Shown here piece by piece: positions 1 through 8,861 of a DNA stretch of 49,126 nucleotides. The position numbers and the translations under genes were made by a program. Position 1 is the stretch's first letter, and each line of letters opens with the position of its first letter. The notes under the pieces are model-generated. The model ran no database searches, was not told the DNA's origin, and saw nothing but the letters and a program-made list of their open reading frames with translations. The stretch is from Fidelibacterota bacterium (GTDB lineage: Bacteria; Fidelibacterota; UBA2242), in NCBI GenBank assembly GCA_011046365.1, contig DSAS01000119.1:1-49126 (forward strand). The letters run 5' to 3'.

Positions 1-1070
1 CTATCGGATATTTCGACGCAGCTGGAGGCATCACAAATCCGCCAATTAGCCAAATTGACCGTATCGTCGGAGACATTCATCAGTTCGATCCACTCTCCGC
101 CGAAGCCGGTTTGCGGTGCATACATAAATTCATTAATCGCCAGACACCCGGTCGGGTAGGTAACTTTTACCTCCAGCGACTCATGATTGTTTTCGGGATT
201 ATCATCGTCGTCAACAATCGAGCAGAGAACCCGATGATCTCCCGGTTCTAATGCCGACAGAGTTGCCTGGATTATCGTGGAATCGCCGGACGCCAGGCTC
301 ACCTGCGTCGAAAAAACCACCTCACCGGATTGCAGCAATGAGTCCCGATTTGTATCTATACCGAACCAGATTTTTGCCTCAACAAATAAATAGCGACCGA
401 AATTTTTTATCTCTATTTCAAATTCTGCATCGCAGTGCGGCGGTGGACAGTCGCCATTCTCTTTCAAAATAAATCTGGTAACGCCCAGATCGTAATCTCT
501 GAGGGCAATGCTGTTTTCATGTCCCGGTGTTCCGTACAGACAGAGCGAATTGCCCCAGTTTGATATATCGTCCGGACCGTACCTATCAATTCTCTCTTCT
601 GAATAGCCGGAACCCTGATCCGGTCTGGTCTGCATCATAGAAAGCGTATCGCCCTCCGGCGAACATAGCGCGATCGTAGCCGGCGACGAATTTGGAATGC
701 CGCTCTTACCGAAAGCGTTATCATGAATCGTAAATAGAACGGCGCCGGAAGGAATAATGGCGTCATAGGTTGTGGAAAAATTATCTATCAAATAACCCCG
801 ATCCATAATCAATCCGAAAGCGCCCGGATTGATCATATCCGATGGTTCCGCAAATTGAATCGTATCAACATTGTCATTAATTCGCAGGATGAACCCGTCC
901 GGGTTAACCGGATATTCGGCGATATTGACCAGCTCAATGTACTCATCGTAATCGTCAGCACCGAAGGCGTCAAACATAACCTCGTTGATTACCAGTGTCT
1001 GCGCAGGCAGAATACTTGTCAGAGACAACCAGATAAAAATACGTAGCACCGGGTAGATTTCTTTTATCAT
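1..1070 (-). CDS. Secreted lamin-tail-domain (LTD) protein, C-terminus truncated by window edge
   Basis: Not in ORF track. Reverse complement from ATG at 1070 reads open to the edge: MIKEIYPVLRIFIWLSLTSILPAQTLVINEVMFDAFGADDYDEYIELVNIAEYPVN... and later ...CLAINEFMYAPQTGFGGEWIELMNVSDDTVNLANWRICD...; two LTD-like 'INE-x-M...EWIEL-N' motifs. Confidence 0.85.
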   Translation of the reverse strand, partial: MIKEIYPVLRIFIWLSLTSILPAQTLVINEVMFDAFGADDYDEYIELVNIAEYPVNPDGFILRINDNVDTIQFAEPSDMINPGAFGLIMDRGYLIDNFSTTYDAIIPSGAVLFTIHDNAFGKSGIPNSSPATIALCSPEGDTLSMMQTRPDQGSGYSEERIDRYGPDDISNWGNSLCLYGTPGHENSIALRDYDLGVTRFILKENGDCPPPHCDAEFEIEIKNFGRYLFVEAKIWFGIDTNRDSLLQSGEVVFSTQVSLASGDSTIIQATLSALEPGDHRVLCSIVDDDDNPENNHESLEVKVTYPTGCLAINEFMYAPQTGFGGEWIELMNVSDDTVNLANWRICDASSCVEISD

Positions 1071-1229
1071 TTAAAAGATAAACGAGCTATATTTCATCAG
1101 CAATTTTATGCGCTAAATCACATAATGTCAATATTAATATTACCGTTGACATCACAAAGAAAAAGGTTGACATCTAAAACATTGAAATCGAAATTTAAAA
1201 GACATAAACTCGATATTATCATAAGATTG

Positions 1230-3011
1230 ATGAAAAAGCCGAAACACCATTTTTTAAAAAATACGTTCGCCCTTTTTGCTCTCTCCCTTGTTCTGCTGAG
1301 TGGAACCGGAACACCAGCCCGGGCACAGGCGACAACCGGTTATACCCGCAAATCTATCTCCTACCCAACGGTCATTCTGACGACCGGAAACATTCGGCTA
1401 ACCCAGAATGAAGAGGCGCTATTCACCGACGCCATCAATACCGGAATACAGATCGCCCGCTTTGACTATAATCCCCTGCCGGAGGACATCCATTTCTCGT
1501 TTAAAGCCGCCCTTTCCCGGGAAAGCAGCATTACGGAAGAGGAGCTGGAAAAACATATCGCCGGGTCCCTGGTTCCCGAAATCATTAAAATTCTTGATCT
1601 TCATAAAGAAATGCGCGCCCAAAACCTGCTCACCGAAGCCCAGCGCAACTCCTTCATTGCCCTCAAAGCCAAAGAAACCGGCGTTACCGCCCAACAGCTC
1701 GAACAGATAATGAACTCCTCCTATCTCTACATCCCTTTTATCAATAAATATTCCAGCCAGAAAAATGATGATAAAAAGGAGGTCAGCGCTTCTTTGTCCG
1801 GCGGCTTGTTTTGGTATCACATCATTGCCGGGGATGATCCCCGCGTGGAAAAAATCATTAAGCTGACTTCCGAAGTCAGCGCCACCGTTGACACCGAAGA
1901 GTCTTTTACCGTTGGGGGAAAAGGGGTAAGCCCCAGAGAATATGCCTTCTGGAGCGCCGCCAACACGCTGGCAATGAATCTGGAAATCATGACGAGGGAA
2001 CTGGATATGTTCAAACTATCAGCCCCTGTTGCCGAGATTCTACGCCGCAAAATCCGGTTTCCCCTGGGATCTGCTGAAGGTATTCGGCTGGATGATCCCT
2101 TTTTTGTCGGCGAATGGTACGAAAGCGGCGCCGGCGATATATCCTTCCAGAAATCCGGTTTTGTGCGCGTGAGCACAGTCGCCGATAATCGCTCGCCCGG
2201 CGGACAACTTTCGGAGGCTGTCGCCATCAAAAAAGGCGATTGGTCGCGCGGCATGATGATCGTTGAACATCCAAGACTGGGAATTGATATCGCCCTGCGA
2301 CCGCGCTGGTTCGGAGTGACTGTGGAAGAGGGATTTATGATGAATATCAAAGAAGGATTTGTCGTTTATTTTGACGATTACAGCGGCGGAACCGTCGGAC
2401 TTGACCTGAATTTTCAATGGAACATCGCAAATCTGGTTCAGAAGCGCCAGACTTTCTTGACATTCGGGGGTACTGCCAGCGCCATTCCGGTAAAAAATGT
2501 AATTTTTGACTATAAATTCTGGGACAATCAATGGAACTGGATAGATCTTATCCCGGTTCAAAACTGGGTCGCTGGTCTCTACTATGCTCATATCGGTTAT
2601 TTAAAACGCTACTACCTGGGTCCTTTTGCCGTTCACGGTGAAGCCGGTCTGGGGATTCAAACCGTCTCTACCGGTAAAATCCGCGGCGGTGACTATTACG
2701 ACGGCGAGAAGGTTACGATTTCCAATTACACCGTCGGTGTGCGTCTGAATGTCGGGCTGGAGTATGCCGTCAATATTGACTGGAATGTGGGCATTTTCGC
2801 CGGCGTGCAGGCTTTTCCGCCGATTGACCGGTGGAACGTGAAATATGGTGATAAGGAAATTGATATCCACAATGAGTCCGGCTGGGCGGCGCCAAAATTT
2901 TACAGTTATAGCCCCAGCTTCGGTATCTATGTCCACTTTTCACCGCCTACGCTACCATTTAATCCTGCCGCTATTGTTCAAAATCAAATGAAAAACACTG
3001 GAAGTAACTGA
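1230..3011 (+). CDS. Secreted protein, predicted outer-membrane beta-barrel C-terminus
   Basis: ORF 1125..3011; internal Met at 1230 gives MKKPKHHFLKNTFALFALSLVLLSGTGTPARAQ signal peptide; alternating aromatic/glycine strands in C-terminal half. Confidence 0.7.
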   Translation: MKKPKHHFLKNTFALFALSLVLLSGTGTPARAQATTGYTRKSISYPTVILTTGNIRLTQNEEALFTDAINTGIQIARFDYNPLPEDIHFSFKAALSRESSITEEELEKHIAGSLVPEIIKILDLHKEMRAQNLLTEAQRNSFIALKAKETGVTAQQLEQIMNSSYLYIPFINKYSSQKNDDKKEVSASLSGGLFWYHIIAGDDPRVEKIIKLTSEVSATVDTEESFTVGGKGVSPREYAFWSAANTLAMNLEIMTRELDMFKLSAPVAEILRRKIRFPLGSAEGIRLDDPFFVGEWYESGAGDISFQKSGFVRVSTVADNRSPGGQLSEAVAIKKGDWSRGMMIVEHPRLGIDIALRPRWFGVTVEEGFMMNIKEGFVVYFDDYSGGTVGLDLNFQWNIANLVQKRQTFLTFGGTASAIPVKNVIFDYKFWDNQWNWIDLIPVQNWVAGLYYAHIGYLKRYYLGPFAVHGEAGLGIQTVSTGKIRGGDYYDGEKVTISNYTVGVRLNVGLEYAVNIDWNVGIFAGVQAFPPIDRWNVKYGDKEIDIHNESGWAAPKFYSYSPSFGIYVHFSPPTLPFNPAAIVQNQMKNTGSN

Positions 3012-4279
3012 TGAGACAGCATCGAATAATTGGACTTTTACTAATTTCTCAGTTAATCTTTACCACGGGCGCCGATTTACCGCGTTCACGGGAGGCAACC
3101 CTGATCGAAATTTCATCGCCTACGGAACTGCTGGTCCGGGCGTCCGGAATCGGCGTTGACATAAAACACCGCAAGCCGAAGTCAAAAATACTCGATAAAA
3201 GCGCCAATGCGGACGCCGCCAGAACTGCGGTCTGGTTTGTACTGATGGGCGGCAGTGATCCGCTCCTGCAAACCGACCAGGAGAAAATTGCCTTTCAGAA
3301 AATCGAGTCATCATTCTATGCAATGGATAACATCCGACAGTTTATCACCTGGGAAGCCGACTATTACGACAAACGTCTTAAAACCGACGGTGGCAAAGCC
3401 CTGAAAATCGAAAAAACGTACAAAATCAACAAACAATTGCTCGAAGATTATCTTGTAGACAATGCAATTCTACAAAAAAGAACCGCCATATCAGCCGCCA
3501 TCGGTCAACCAACGATTATGGTTATTCCAGAATCTAAAAGCGATATTGCGCCCCTGGAACTACTGGTGCGGGACCCCGATATCAAAAAGGGGGCAGAGGT
3601 AATCGAATCTCATCTGTCGGCGAAACAATTCGCGGTCATCGTACCGGAGCAGCAACAGGTTTTACAGGAACTGACCGCCACTCAGTACGCCCTGAGCGGC
3701 AGCGCCGATGATTACAGCTATCTGCTGGCACTTTCTGTCGGCAGCGATGTCTATATTTCCTACAATATCACGATCAGCAGCCGTAGTGTTGGCTCTACCA
3801 ATGTTCGCAAAGCCGTCGTCGGCTGCCGCGCCTATGAAACCACCACCGGTCGCCTGCTGGGAACTGACACCGGCTACAGCCAGGAGCGATCCAGTTCGAC
3901 CAACGCCACCCTGATCGAGGAGGCAATGAACGACGCCATCGGTCGGGTTATTAGCCGCATCTCTAATTACTGGAAAAACGATGTTCGAAACGGCATTCAA
4001 TACAAATGCATTTTTTCGGTTAGCAGCCTTTTCGAGCCGGAGCAAGCCGAGGAAATAATTTTTTCTATAAACGACGCCTGTAAAACCCTCGCCGTTCAAT
4101 TAAAGGAAAACATAGTTGCAGAATACACCTATGACATATCAATCTGGGCTGATCCCGGAAAATATCCCGCCGCAACTAACATATACCGGGCGATTAAACA
4201 GAACTACCGGGGTCCCGGTTCAATCAAGCGAGTCTCCGTATCAAGGAAATTGATCCTGCTGTCTGTTGAGGATGAATAG
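3011..4279 (+). CDS. Secreted protein, possibly DUF6175/CsgG-FlgT-like fold
   Basis: ORF 422 aa with signal peptide; 'QPTIMVIPESK', 'GSDVYISYNITISS...VGCRAYETTTGRLLGTDTGYSQER' resembles CsgG/FlgT-type segments; family by eye only. Confidence 0.6.
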   Translation: MRQHRIIGLLLISQLIFTTGADLPRSREATLIEISSPTELLVRASGIGVDIKHRKPKSKILDKSANADAARTAVWFVLMGGSDPLLQTDQEKIAFQKIESSFYAMDNIRQFITWEADYYDKRLKTDGGKALKIEKTYKINKQLLEDYLVDNAILQKRTAISAAIGQPTIMVIPESKSDIAPLELLVRDPDIKKGAEVIESHLSAKQFAVIVPEQQQVLQELTATQYALSGSADDYSYLLALSVGSDVYISYNITISSRSVGSTNVRKAVVGCRAYETTTGRLLGTDTGYSQERSSSTNATLIEEAMNDAIGRVISRISNYWKNDVRNGIQYKCIFSVSSLFEPEQAEEIIFSINDACKTLAVQLKENIVAEYTYDISIWADPGKYPAATNIYRAIKQNYRGPGSIKRVSVSRKLILLSVEDE

Positions 4280-4288
4280 GGGAGTGCA

Positions 4289-5629
4289 ATGAACAGAGAC
4301 ATAGTTATAACGCTGCTTCTAATCTGCTTTTTTTCCACGCTGGTCTTTTCCCAGATGCCGGATTGGGCTATGACAAACACCCATAAAAAATATCCTTCAT
4401 CCAAATATCTCCTCGGTGTCGGCATTGCCGACGATAAAACACAGGCGATCGAGCTCGCCCGCGCCGATGTTGCCAAACAGATTCAGGTGAATATTGAATC
4501 GGAGCTGGAAGCCGTGGAACAGGAATTCAGACAGGACGATCGGCACACTATTAAGTCCGCAATCACTTCCCGAACAAAATCGGTGGTCTCTGAAACCATC
4601 GCCGGTATTGAAATTAAAGAAATTGAGAAGAAAAAGGGTAAATATTATGCTCTGGCAGTGCTGAATAAAGCCAATTATCTGGCTGGACTTGAAAAGGAAA
4701 TGGCAGATGTTTCCGCGACGGTTCAGCAATATATACAGAGTGCTCAGGAGCTGGCTAGCCGGGGAGACCTTGCCGCCGCCCTCGAAAAATATGCCCTGGC
4801 GGAAAATGAAACGCCCGACTATTACGTTAAAAGCGGTCTCTATACTGCCCTGACCGGCGAGCATTATCAGGATTCTCGGGCGGTCTCTCCTGCCGAAATC
4901 GCCTCCGCGGCTCAGGCATTGATTTCGTCCCTGCAAATCAGGATCCTCAGCGGTGACAACCAGCGTGGAAAAGTCGGCGCCCTTCTCAGCGAACCCATTA
5001 CAGCAGAAGTATTCATCGCTGATGGAGCCGGTCAAAAAACCGCTCTTCAAAAAATTCCCGTGACCGTAAAATATGCCGGCGGTGAAACGATCGGAAAATT
5101 CATTACCGGTCAGCACGGTACGGTTTCCGTAACGCCGGTTGCTGCGCCCGGCGGCGCGATTGTTTTTACTCCGAATTTTAGTGAATTTCCCGACCGCTAC
5201 CGCGATAAAATTCTCAAAATCAATACGGTTGCCAATTACAGTCTGGAGACAGGCGATCTAACCGTCGCAACCAAAATCATGGATTTGTCGGGAAAAACGG
5301 ATCCGCTGCTCAACCGAATTGTGGGGCACATGATAAACGCGAACGGCGTAACGATTGATCCCGCCGCTCCGCTTGTTATTCGCGGACAGCTGGTCATTTC
5401 CAATGAAAAACTGGTTCCTTCACCCGCTGGAACTCAATATTTTATCGAGGTGGAGCTCCCCCTGGAGCTTTTCAATATAGATAGCGGCGTGCAGTTGGCT
5501 GCGGTCAGCGGTCCGGGTAAAGGTCTGGCGGTCGGCTCGCGGGAGCAGGCAATTCAGAGAGCCACTGAAAATATCCGTTTTTCAAAATCCAAATTTGCCG
5601 CCTTCTTACAGGCTGCAAATCAACCATAA
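4289..5629 (+). CDS. LPP20-domain-like secreted protein
   Basis: ORF 446 aa; 'MPDWAMTNTHKKYPSSKYLLGVGIADDKTQAIELARADVAKQIQVNIESELE' is LPP20/FlgT_N-like. Confidence 0.7.
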   Translation: MNRDIVITLLLICFFSTLVFSQMPDWAMTNTHKKYPSSKYLLGVGIADDKTQAIELARADVAKQIQVNIESELEAVEQEFRQDDRHTIKSAITSRTKSVVSETIAGIEIKEIEKKKGKYYALAVLNKANYLAGLEKEMADVSATVQQYIQSAQELASRGDLAAALEKYALAENETPDYYVKSGLYTALTGEHYQDSRAVSPAEIASAAQALISSLQIRILSGDNQRGKVGALLSEPITAEVFIADGAGQKTALQKIPVTVKYAGGETIGKFITGQHGTVSVTPVAAPGGAIVFTPNFSEFPDRYRDKILKINTVANYSLETGDLTVATKIMDLSGKTDPLLNRIVGHMINANGVTIDPAAPLVIRGQLVISNEKLVPSPAGTQYFIEVELPLELFNIDSGVQLAAVSGPGKGLAVGSREQAIQRATENIRFSKSKFAAFLQAANQP

Positions 5630-5664
5630 ATATGTCTTATAAAAACAAGTGAAAGGAGTCAAAA

Positions 5665-6219
5665 ATGAAAAAGCTAATCGTAATCGCGCTGTTAATTCCC
5701 ATGGCGTTCATGCTGCTGGATTGTGGCGGTAAGAAGCCCAAGGCAAAAATGAACGACATTCCGGAGTGGTATCTGAATCCGCCAATGGCAGAGGATGCTA
5801 TCTACGAAGCCGGCGATGCCGCCAAGCAGAGTATGGCGCTCGCCAAAGAGGCTGCCGATGCCCGCGCCCGTGACGCCATCTCCCGGACAATTGAGGTGAA
5901 AGTTTCCAATATGCTGAAAAACTTCATGCAGGAAAGCGGTCTGGGTAATGACGCTGAAGCCCTGGAGTTCACATCCTCCGTCAGCAAACAGGTCTCCAAT
6001 AATGTCCTTAACGGCGCCCGGATTGTTAAGCGTGAAATGAAAACCGAGGGTTCAATGTATCACGCCTACTCACTGGCTGAATACAATCTGAACAGCCTGA
6101 TCCAGGAAACCATTAACGAAGCCAAGAAGCAAAAGGCGCTTTACAACGAAGCCAAAGCCAACCTCAGTTTCGACGAATTGGAAAAAGAGATTCAAAAACT
6201 GGAAGCCGTTGGCGATTAA
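5665..6219 (+). CDS. LPP20 family lipoprotein
   Basis: ORF 184 aa; lipobox MLLDC; 'IPEWYLNPPMAEDAIYEAGDAAKQSMALAKEAADARARDAISRTIEVKV'. Confidence 0.75.
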   Translation: MKKLIVIALLIPMAFMLLDCGGKKPKAKMNDIPEWYLNPPMAEDAIYEAGDAAKQSMALAKEAADARARDAISRTIEVKVSNMLKNFMQESGLGNDAEALEFTSSVSKQVSNNVLNGARIVKREMKTEGSMYHAYSLAEYNLNSLIQETINEAKKQKALYNEAKANLSFDELEKEIQKLEAVGD

Positions 6220-6227
6220 TCTGAGAC

Positions 6228-6262
6228 ACAGCCCGTCATCTGCGGATGGCGGGCTGTTTTTA
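6228..6262 (+). terminator. Rho-independent terminator
   Basis: acagcccgtcatc-tgcg-gatggcgggctgt followed by ttttta; 13-bp stem with one mismatch. Confidence 0.8.
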
Positions 6263-6264
6263 TC

Positions 6265-7005
6265 ATGAAACCTTTTTCGGTTTTCCTGTTCATCTCTGTC
6301 TTTGTTCTCCTAATCAACGCTCAGGAGCTTATTCCCGCCTGGTTCGAGGAGCTCCCGGAAGCGCCGGCTGGTTTTCATTTCGCCGTGGGATATTCAGGTA
6401 AATACTTTGACCAATCTCTTGCCCGGGAGGCTGCCATCTCCCTGGCGGTCTCCAATCTGGCAAAACAGCTGGAAGCCCGCCTGATCTTTGAACTGGAGGA
6501 GTATACCGACGGAAGGTTGCGGCTCCTCAACCCATCCTTTGAACTCTCCTATGACGAGTACCATGTTCTGGAGATAAATAAAAATTTCTCCGCCGTTGAT
6601 TCATCCATCACAAGAGATGGCTACTTTATCCTCATTACCTATCCAGGCGGTTCAAGGCGCCATCGGAATTCCTCCATTGTCAAAAAGTGGGGCAGCCGTC
6701 CGGAATGGACTATCCAACTGCCACGCTCGGAAAAATTTAATTATGGCATCGGAATGGTCTCAAACTATTCGTCCTGGGTGCGCGCCTGGAAAGATGCCGA
6801 TGAATATGCCCGCTTTGACCTCGGAAAGAATTTAAAAATAACGGCTCAATCGGTTCACGCCGCCCAGCAGGATAACCATTTTGTTATTGAATCAAAAATC
6901 CTGCGACAGTCCTATAACGAAATAATCCACGACTCCAAAATCATAGCCCGCTGGTATGATCGCGAAAACGACATCTACTATTCTCTTTGTCGTCAACCAA
7001 GGTGA
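6265..7005 (+). CDS. Secreted LPP20-like protein
   Basis: ORF 246 aa, signal peptide; 'IPAWFEELPEAPAGFHFAVGYSGKYFDQSLAREAAISLAVSNLAKQLEARL'. Confidence 0.65.
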   Translation: MKPFSVFLFISVFVLLINAQELIPAWFEELPEAPAGFHFAVGYSGKYFDQSLAREAAISLAVSNLAKQLEARLIFELEEYTDGRLRLLNPSFELSYDEYHVLEINKNFSAVDSSITRDGYFILITYPGGSRRHRNSSIVKKWGSRPEWTIQLPRSEKFNYGIGMVSNYSSWVRAWKDADEYARFDLGKNLKITAQSVHAAQQDNHFVIESKILRQSYNEIIHDSKIIARWYDRENDIYYSLCRQPR

Positions 7006-7016
7006 GTGATATAAAT

Positions 7017-7676
7017 TTAGAATTGTTCTAAAAGCGTCCTGATAAAAACGGATTTTTTTCGGTCTGTAAGATTTCCGCTTAGTAAGACGCCCGCCGCTGG
7101 CAGCCGGCGGTGCTTGGCGACAATGGCACCAGCGTAAATATCGTCGGAAATAATCAGGTCTTTTCTTAATGATAAAATCCGTTTTTCCAACTCGGTGAAC
7201 CGGTCTGTTTTTCTGGGAATCAGCAAGACGCGTGTACAGCACCTGAGCCCGGCTTCTGCACAACATTGTCTCAATTTCGCAGAGAATTCCCGGCTATAGA
7301 GATCGGACAGATCAGGAAAGCGGGTACCACGGGTATCGTCGTTGGTGCCGATCAACGGGTTCTTCCCGGATACATTTATATGATCCTTTATAATCACAGC
7401 GTCCCACGATTCATTTTCTCTACATGAAACCCCGCCGATAAATATAATGTTCTTAATACCTTTATCTGCGCAGGTATCAACCATTTTTTTATTTAGTACG
7501 GCGGTGGTGTTTTTCAAAGAAATAAAAAGGAACCTTTTGGTTTCACCTAACAGACAAGATATCTTATATTTGTCTCCGTTATAAACGCCTTTTCCCGAAA
7601 GATCGAATGGTACATACGAGATTAGCGCAGTTTCTGCCGAAGCATCTGTTTTTTTAAAATCCAGATCTCGCGTCAT
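7017..7676 (-). CDS. Divergent, short purine-nucleoside-phosphorylase-like protein
   Basis: ORF 219 aa; 'NPLIGTNDDTRGTRFPDLSDLYS' matches class II PNP 'NPL.GPND...G.RFP.MSDAYD' signature. Confidence 0.6.
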   Translation of the reverse strand: MTRDLDFKKTDASAETALISYVPFDLSGKGVYNGDKYKISCLLGETKRFLFISLKNTTAVLNKKMVDTCADKGIKNIIFIGGVSCRENESWDAVIIKDHINVSGKNPLIGTNDDTRGTRFPDLSDLYSREFSAKLRQCCAEAGLRCCTRVLLIPRKTDRFTELEKRILSLRKDLIISDDIYAGAIVAKHRRLPAAGVLLSGNLTDRKKSVFIRTLLEQF

Positions 7677-7697
7677 TGGGGGGTTTCCAAAATCCGT

Positions 7698-8117
7698 CTA
7701 TCCAATCTCATCGCCTTCTTCTGATTCGGTACTCAGCAGATTAACCAGTTCCTTTTGCTTATTAAGCGCCGTATTAATTAAATTGATCAGACGGTCCTTC
7801 CGGTTGGTGAGAATGGCAATTTCTTCACGCTCCTTTTCCTTTTGAATCTTTGCTTGGTCCAGGACATCCTTGGCAAGCTTTTCCGCGTCTGTCAGGATTT
7901 TCTGGGCTTTTTCTTCCGCTTCTCTGATAATGTCATCGGGCGATTTCACCTTCATGTCGTTGAGTCGTTTTTCGATGGGTTCAAGCTCGGCAATGCGCTG
8001 TTCCAGTTTTTCAAATTCTTCAGCCAGCATATCCAGGAAATATTTCACTTCAACCGGATCATATCCCCGCAGAGTGCGATTGAACTTTCTTTCAGTAATA
8101 TCATTTTTTTGGATCAT
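7698..8117 (-). CDS. DivIVA domain-containing protein
   Basis: ORF 139 aa; N-terminal 'ITERKFNRTLRGYDPVEVKYFLDMLAEEFEKL', then coiled coil. Confidence 0.85.
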   Translation of the reverse strand: MIQKNDITERKFNRTLRGYDPVEVKYFLDMLAEEFEKLEQRIAELEPIEKRLNDMKVKSPDDIIREAEEKAQKILTDAEKLAKDVLDQAKIQKEKEREEIAILTNRKDRLINLINTALNKQKELVNLLSTESEEGDEIG

Positions 8118-8132
8118 TTTGTTTTCCTCCGA

Positions 8133-8846
8133 TCAATTCCGGCGAGTCCCGAAAACAGCCCGTCCGATTCTGACCATGGTGGTGCCTTCCTCAATCGCAG
8201 TTTCATAATCGTCACTCATGCCCATGGAGAGGGTATTGATTTTTCCCGGAATATTTTGGCGCAATTCTTCATAATATTGTCTGGTTTTTTGAAAAGCCCG
8301 ACGGATAGTATCCGCGTCAGCCGTCAGCGGACCGATTGTCATCAGTCCCCGCAGCTGGATGCCGGGCAGCGACATGACCTTTTCCGCCAGTGGCATGACT
8401 TCGGTCGGTTGCACCCCATATTTTGACGCCTCCTGAGAAATATTAATCTCGATTAAAATATCTGCCGTTTTATTCATTTCTGCGGCAATCTCTGAAATCC
8501 GCCGGGCGATTTTAAAAGAGTCCACCGACTGAATCATTTTGAAATTTTCGACCGCTTTTCGGGCTTTGTTGGACTGCAAATGACCAATCATATGCCAGGA
8601 AAGGTTTTTATACTTTTTTTCTAATTGCTCAATTTTCGGCAGGGCTTCCTGTATTCGGTTTTCGCCGAGCTGCCTGATTCCCTTTTCAATTACCAATGCA
8701 ATTATCTCAGAATACCAGGTTTTGGTTACTATGATCAATTCTATTTCTGCCGGATTTCTGCCGCTCCGAACCGCCGCCTGCTCAATTTTATTCTTAACCT
8801 TTTCAAGGTTATCATAAATTAAACGAGCTCTCTTTTCCGGAATCAT
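8133..8846 (-). CDS. yggS: YggS/PROSC family pyridoxal-phosphate-binding protein
   Basis: ORF 237 aa; 'LGENRIQEALPKIEQL', 'WHMIGHLQSNKARKAV', 'LSMGMSDDYETAIEEGTTMVRIGRAVFG'. Confidence 0.93.
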   Translation of the reverse strand: MIPEKRARLIYDNLEKVKNKIEQAAVRSGRNPAEIELIIVTKTWYSEIIALVIEKGIRQLGENRIQEALPKIEQLEKKYKNLSWHMIGHLQSNKARKAVENFKMIQSVDSFKIARRISEIAAEMNKTADILIEINISQEASKYGVQPTEVMPLAEKVMSLPGIQLRGLMTIGPLTADADTIRRAFQKTRQYYEELRQNIPGKINTLSMGMSDDYETAIEEGTTMVRIGRAVFGTRRN

Positions 8847-8861
8847 TACAACCGTTTGATG

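Noticed and set aside
251-1046. Plus-strand ORFs 251..472 and 855..1046
   Set aside because: Antisense to the LTD-domain gene (1..1070 minus), which has a coherent signal peptide and motifs.
1817-2591. Overlapping minus-strand ORFs (177 and 183 aa)
   Set aside because: Both inside the barrel gene on the plus strand; mutual overlap in different frames shows chance open frames.
4397-5116. Minus-strand ORF of 239 aa
   Set aside because: Antisense to the LPP20-like gene; no family resemblance.
7016-7032. TTTAGAA-TTG-TTCTAAA inverted repeat between convergent genes
   Set aside because: AT-rich 7-bp stem with no T-run; too weak to call a terminator.
7842-8426. Plus-strand ORF of 194 aa spanning divIVA/yggS
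   Set aside because: Antisense shadow of two recognisable genes.
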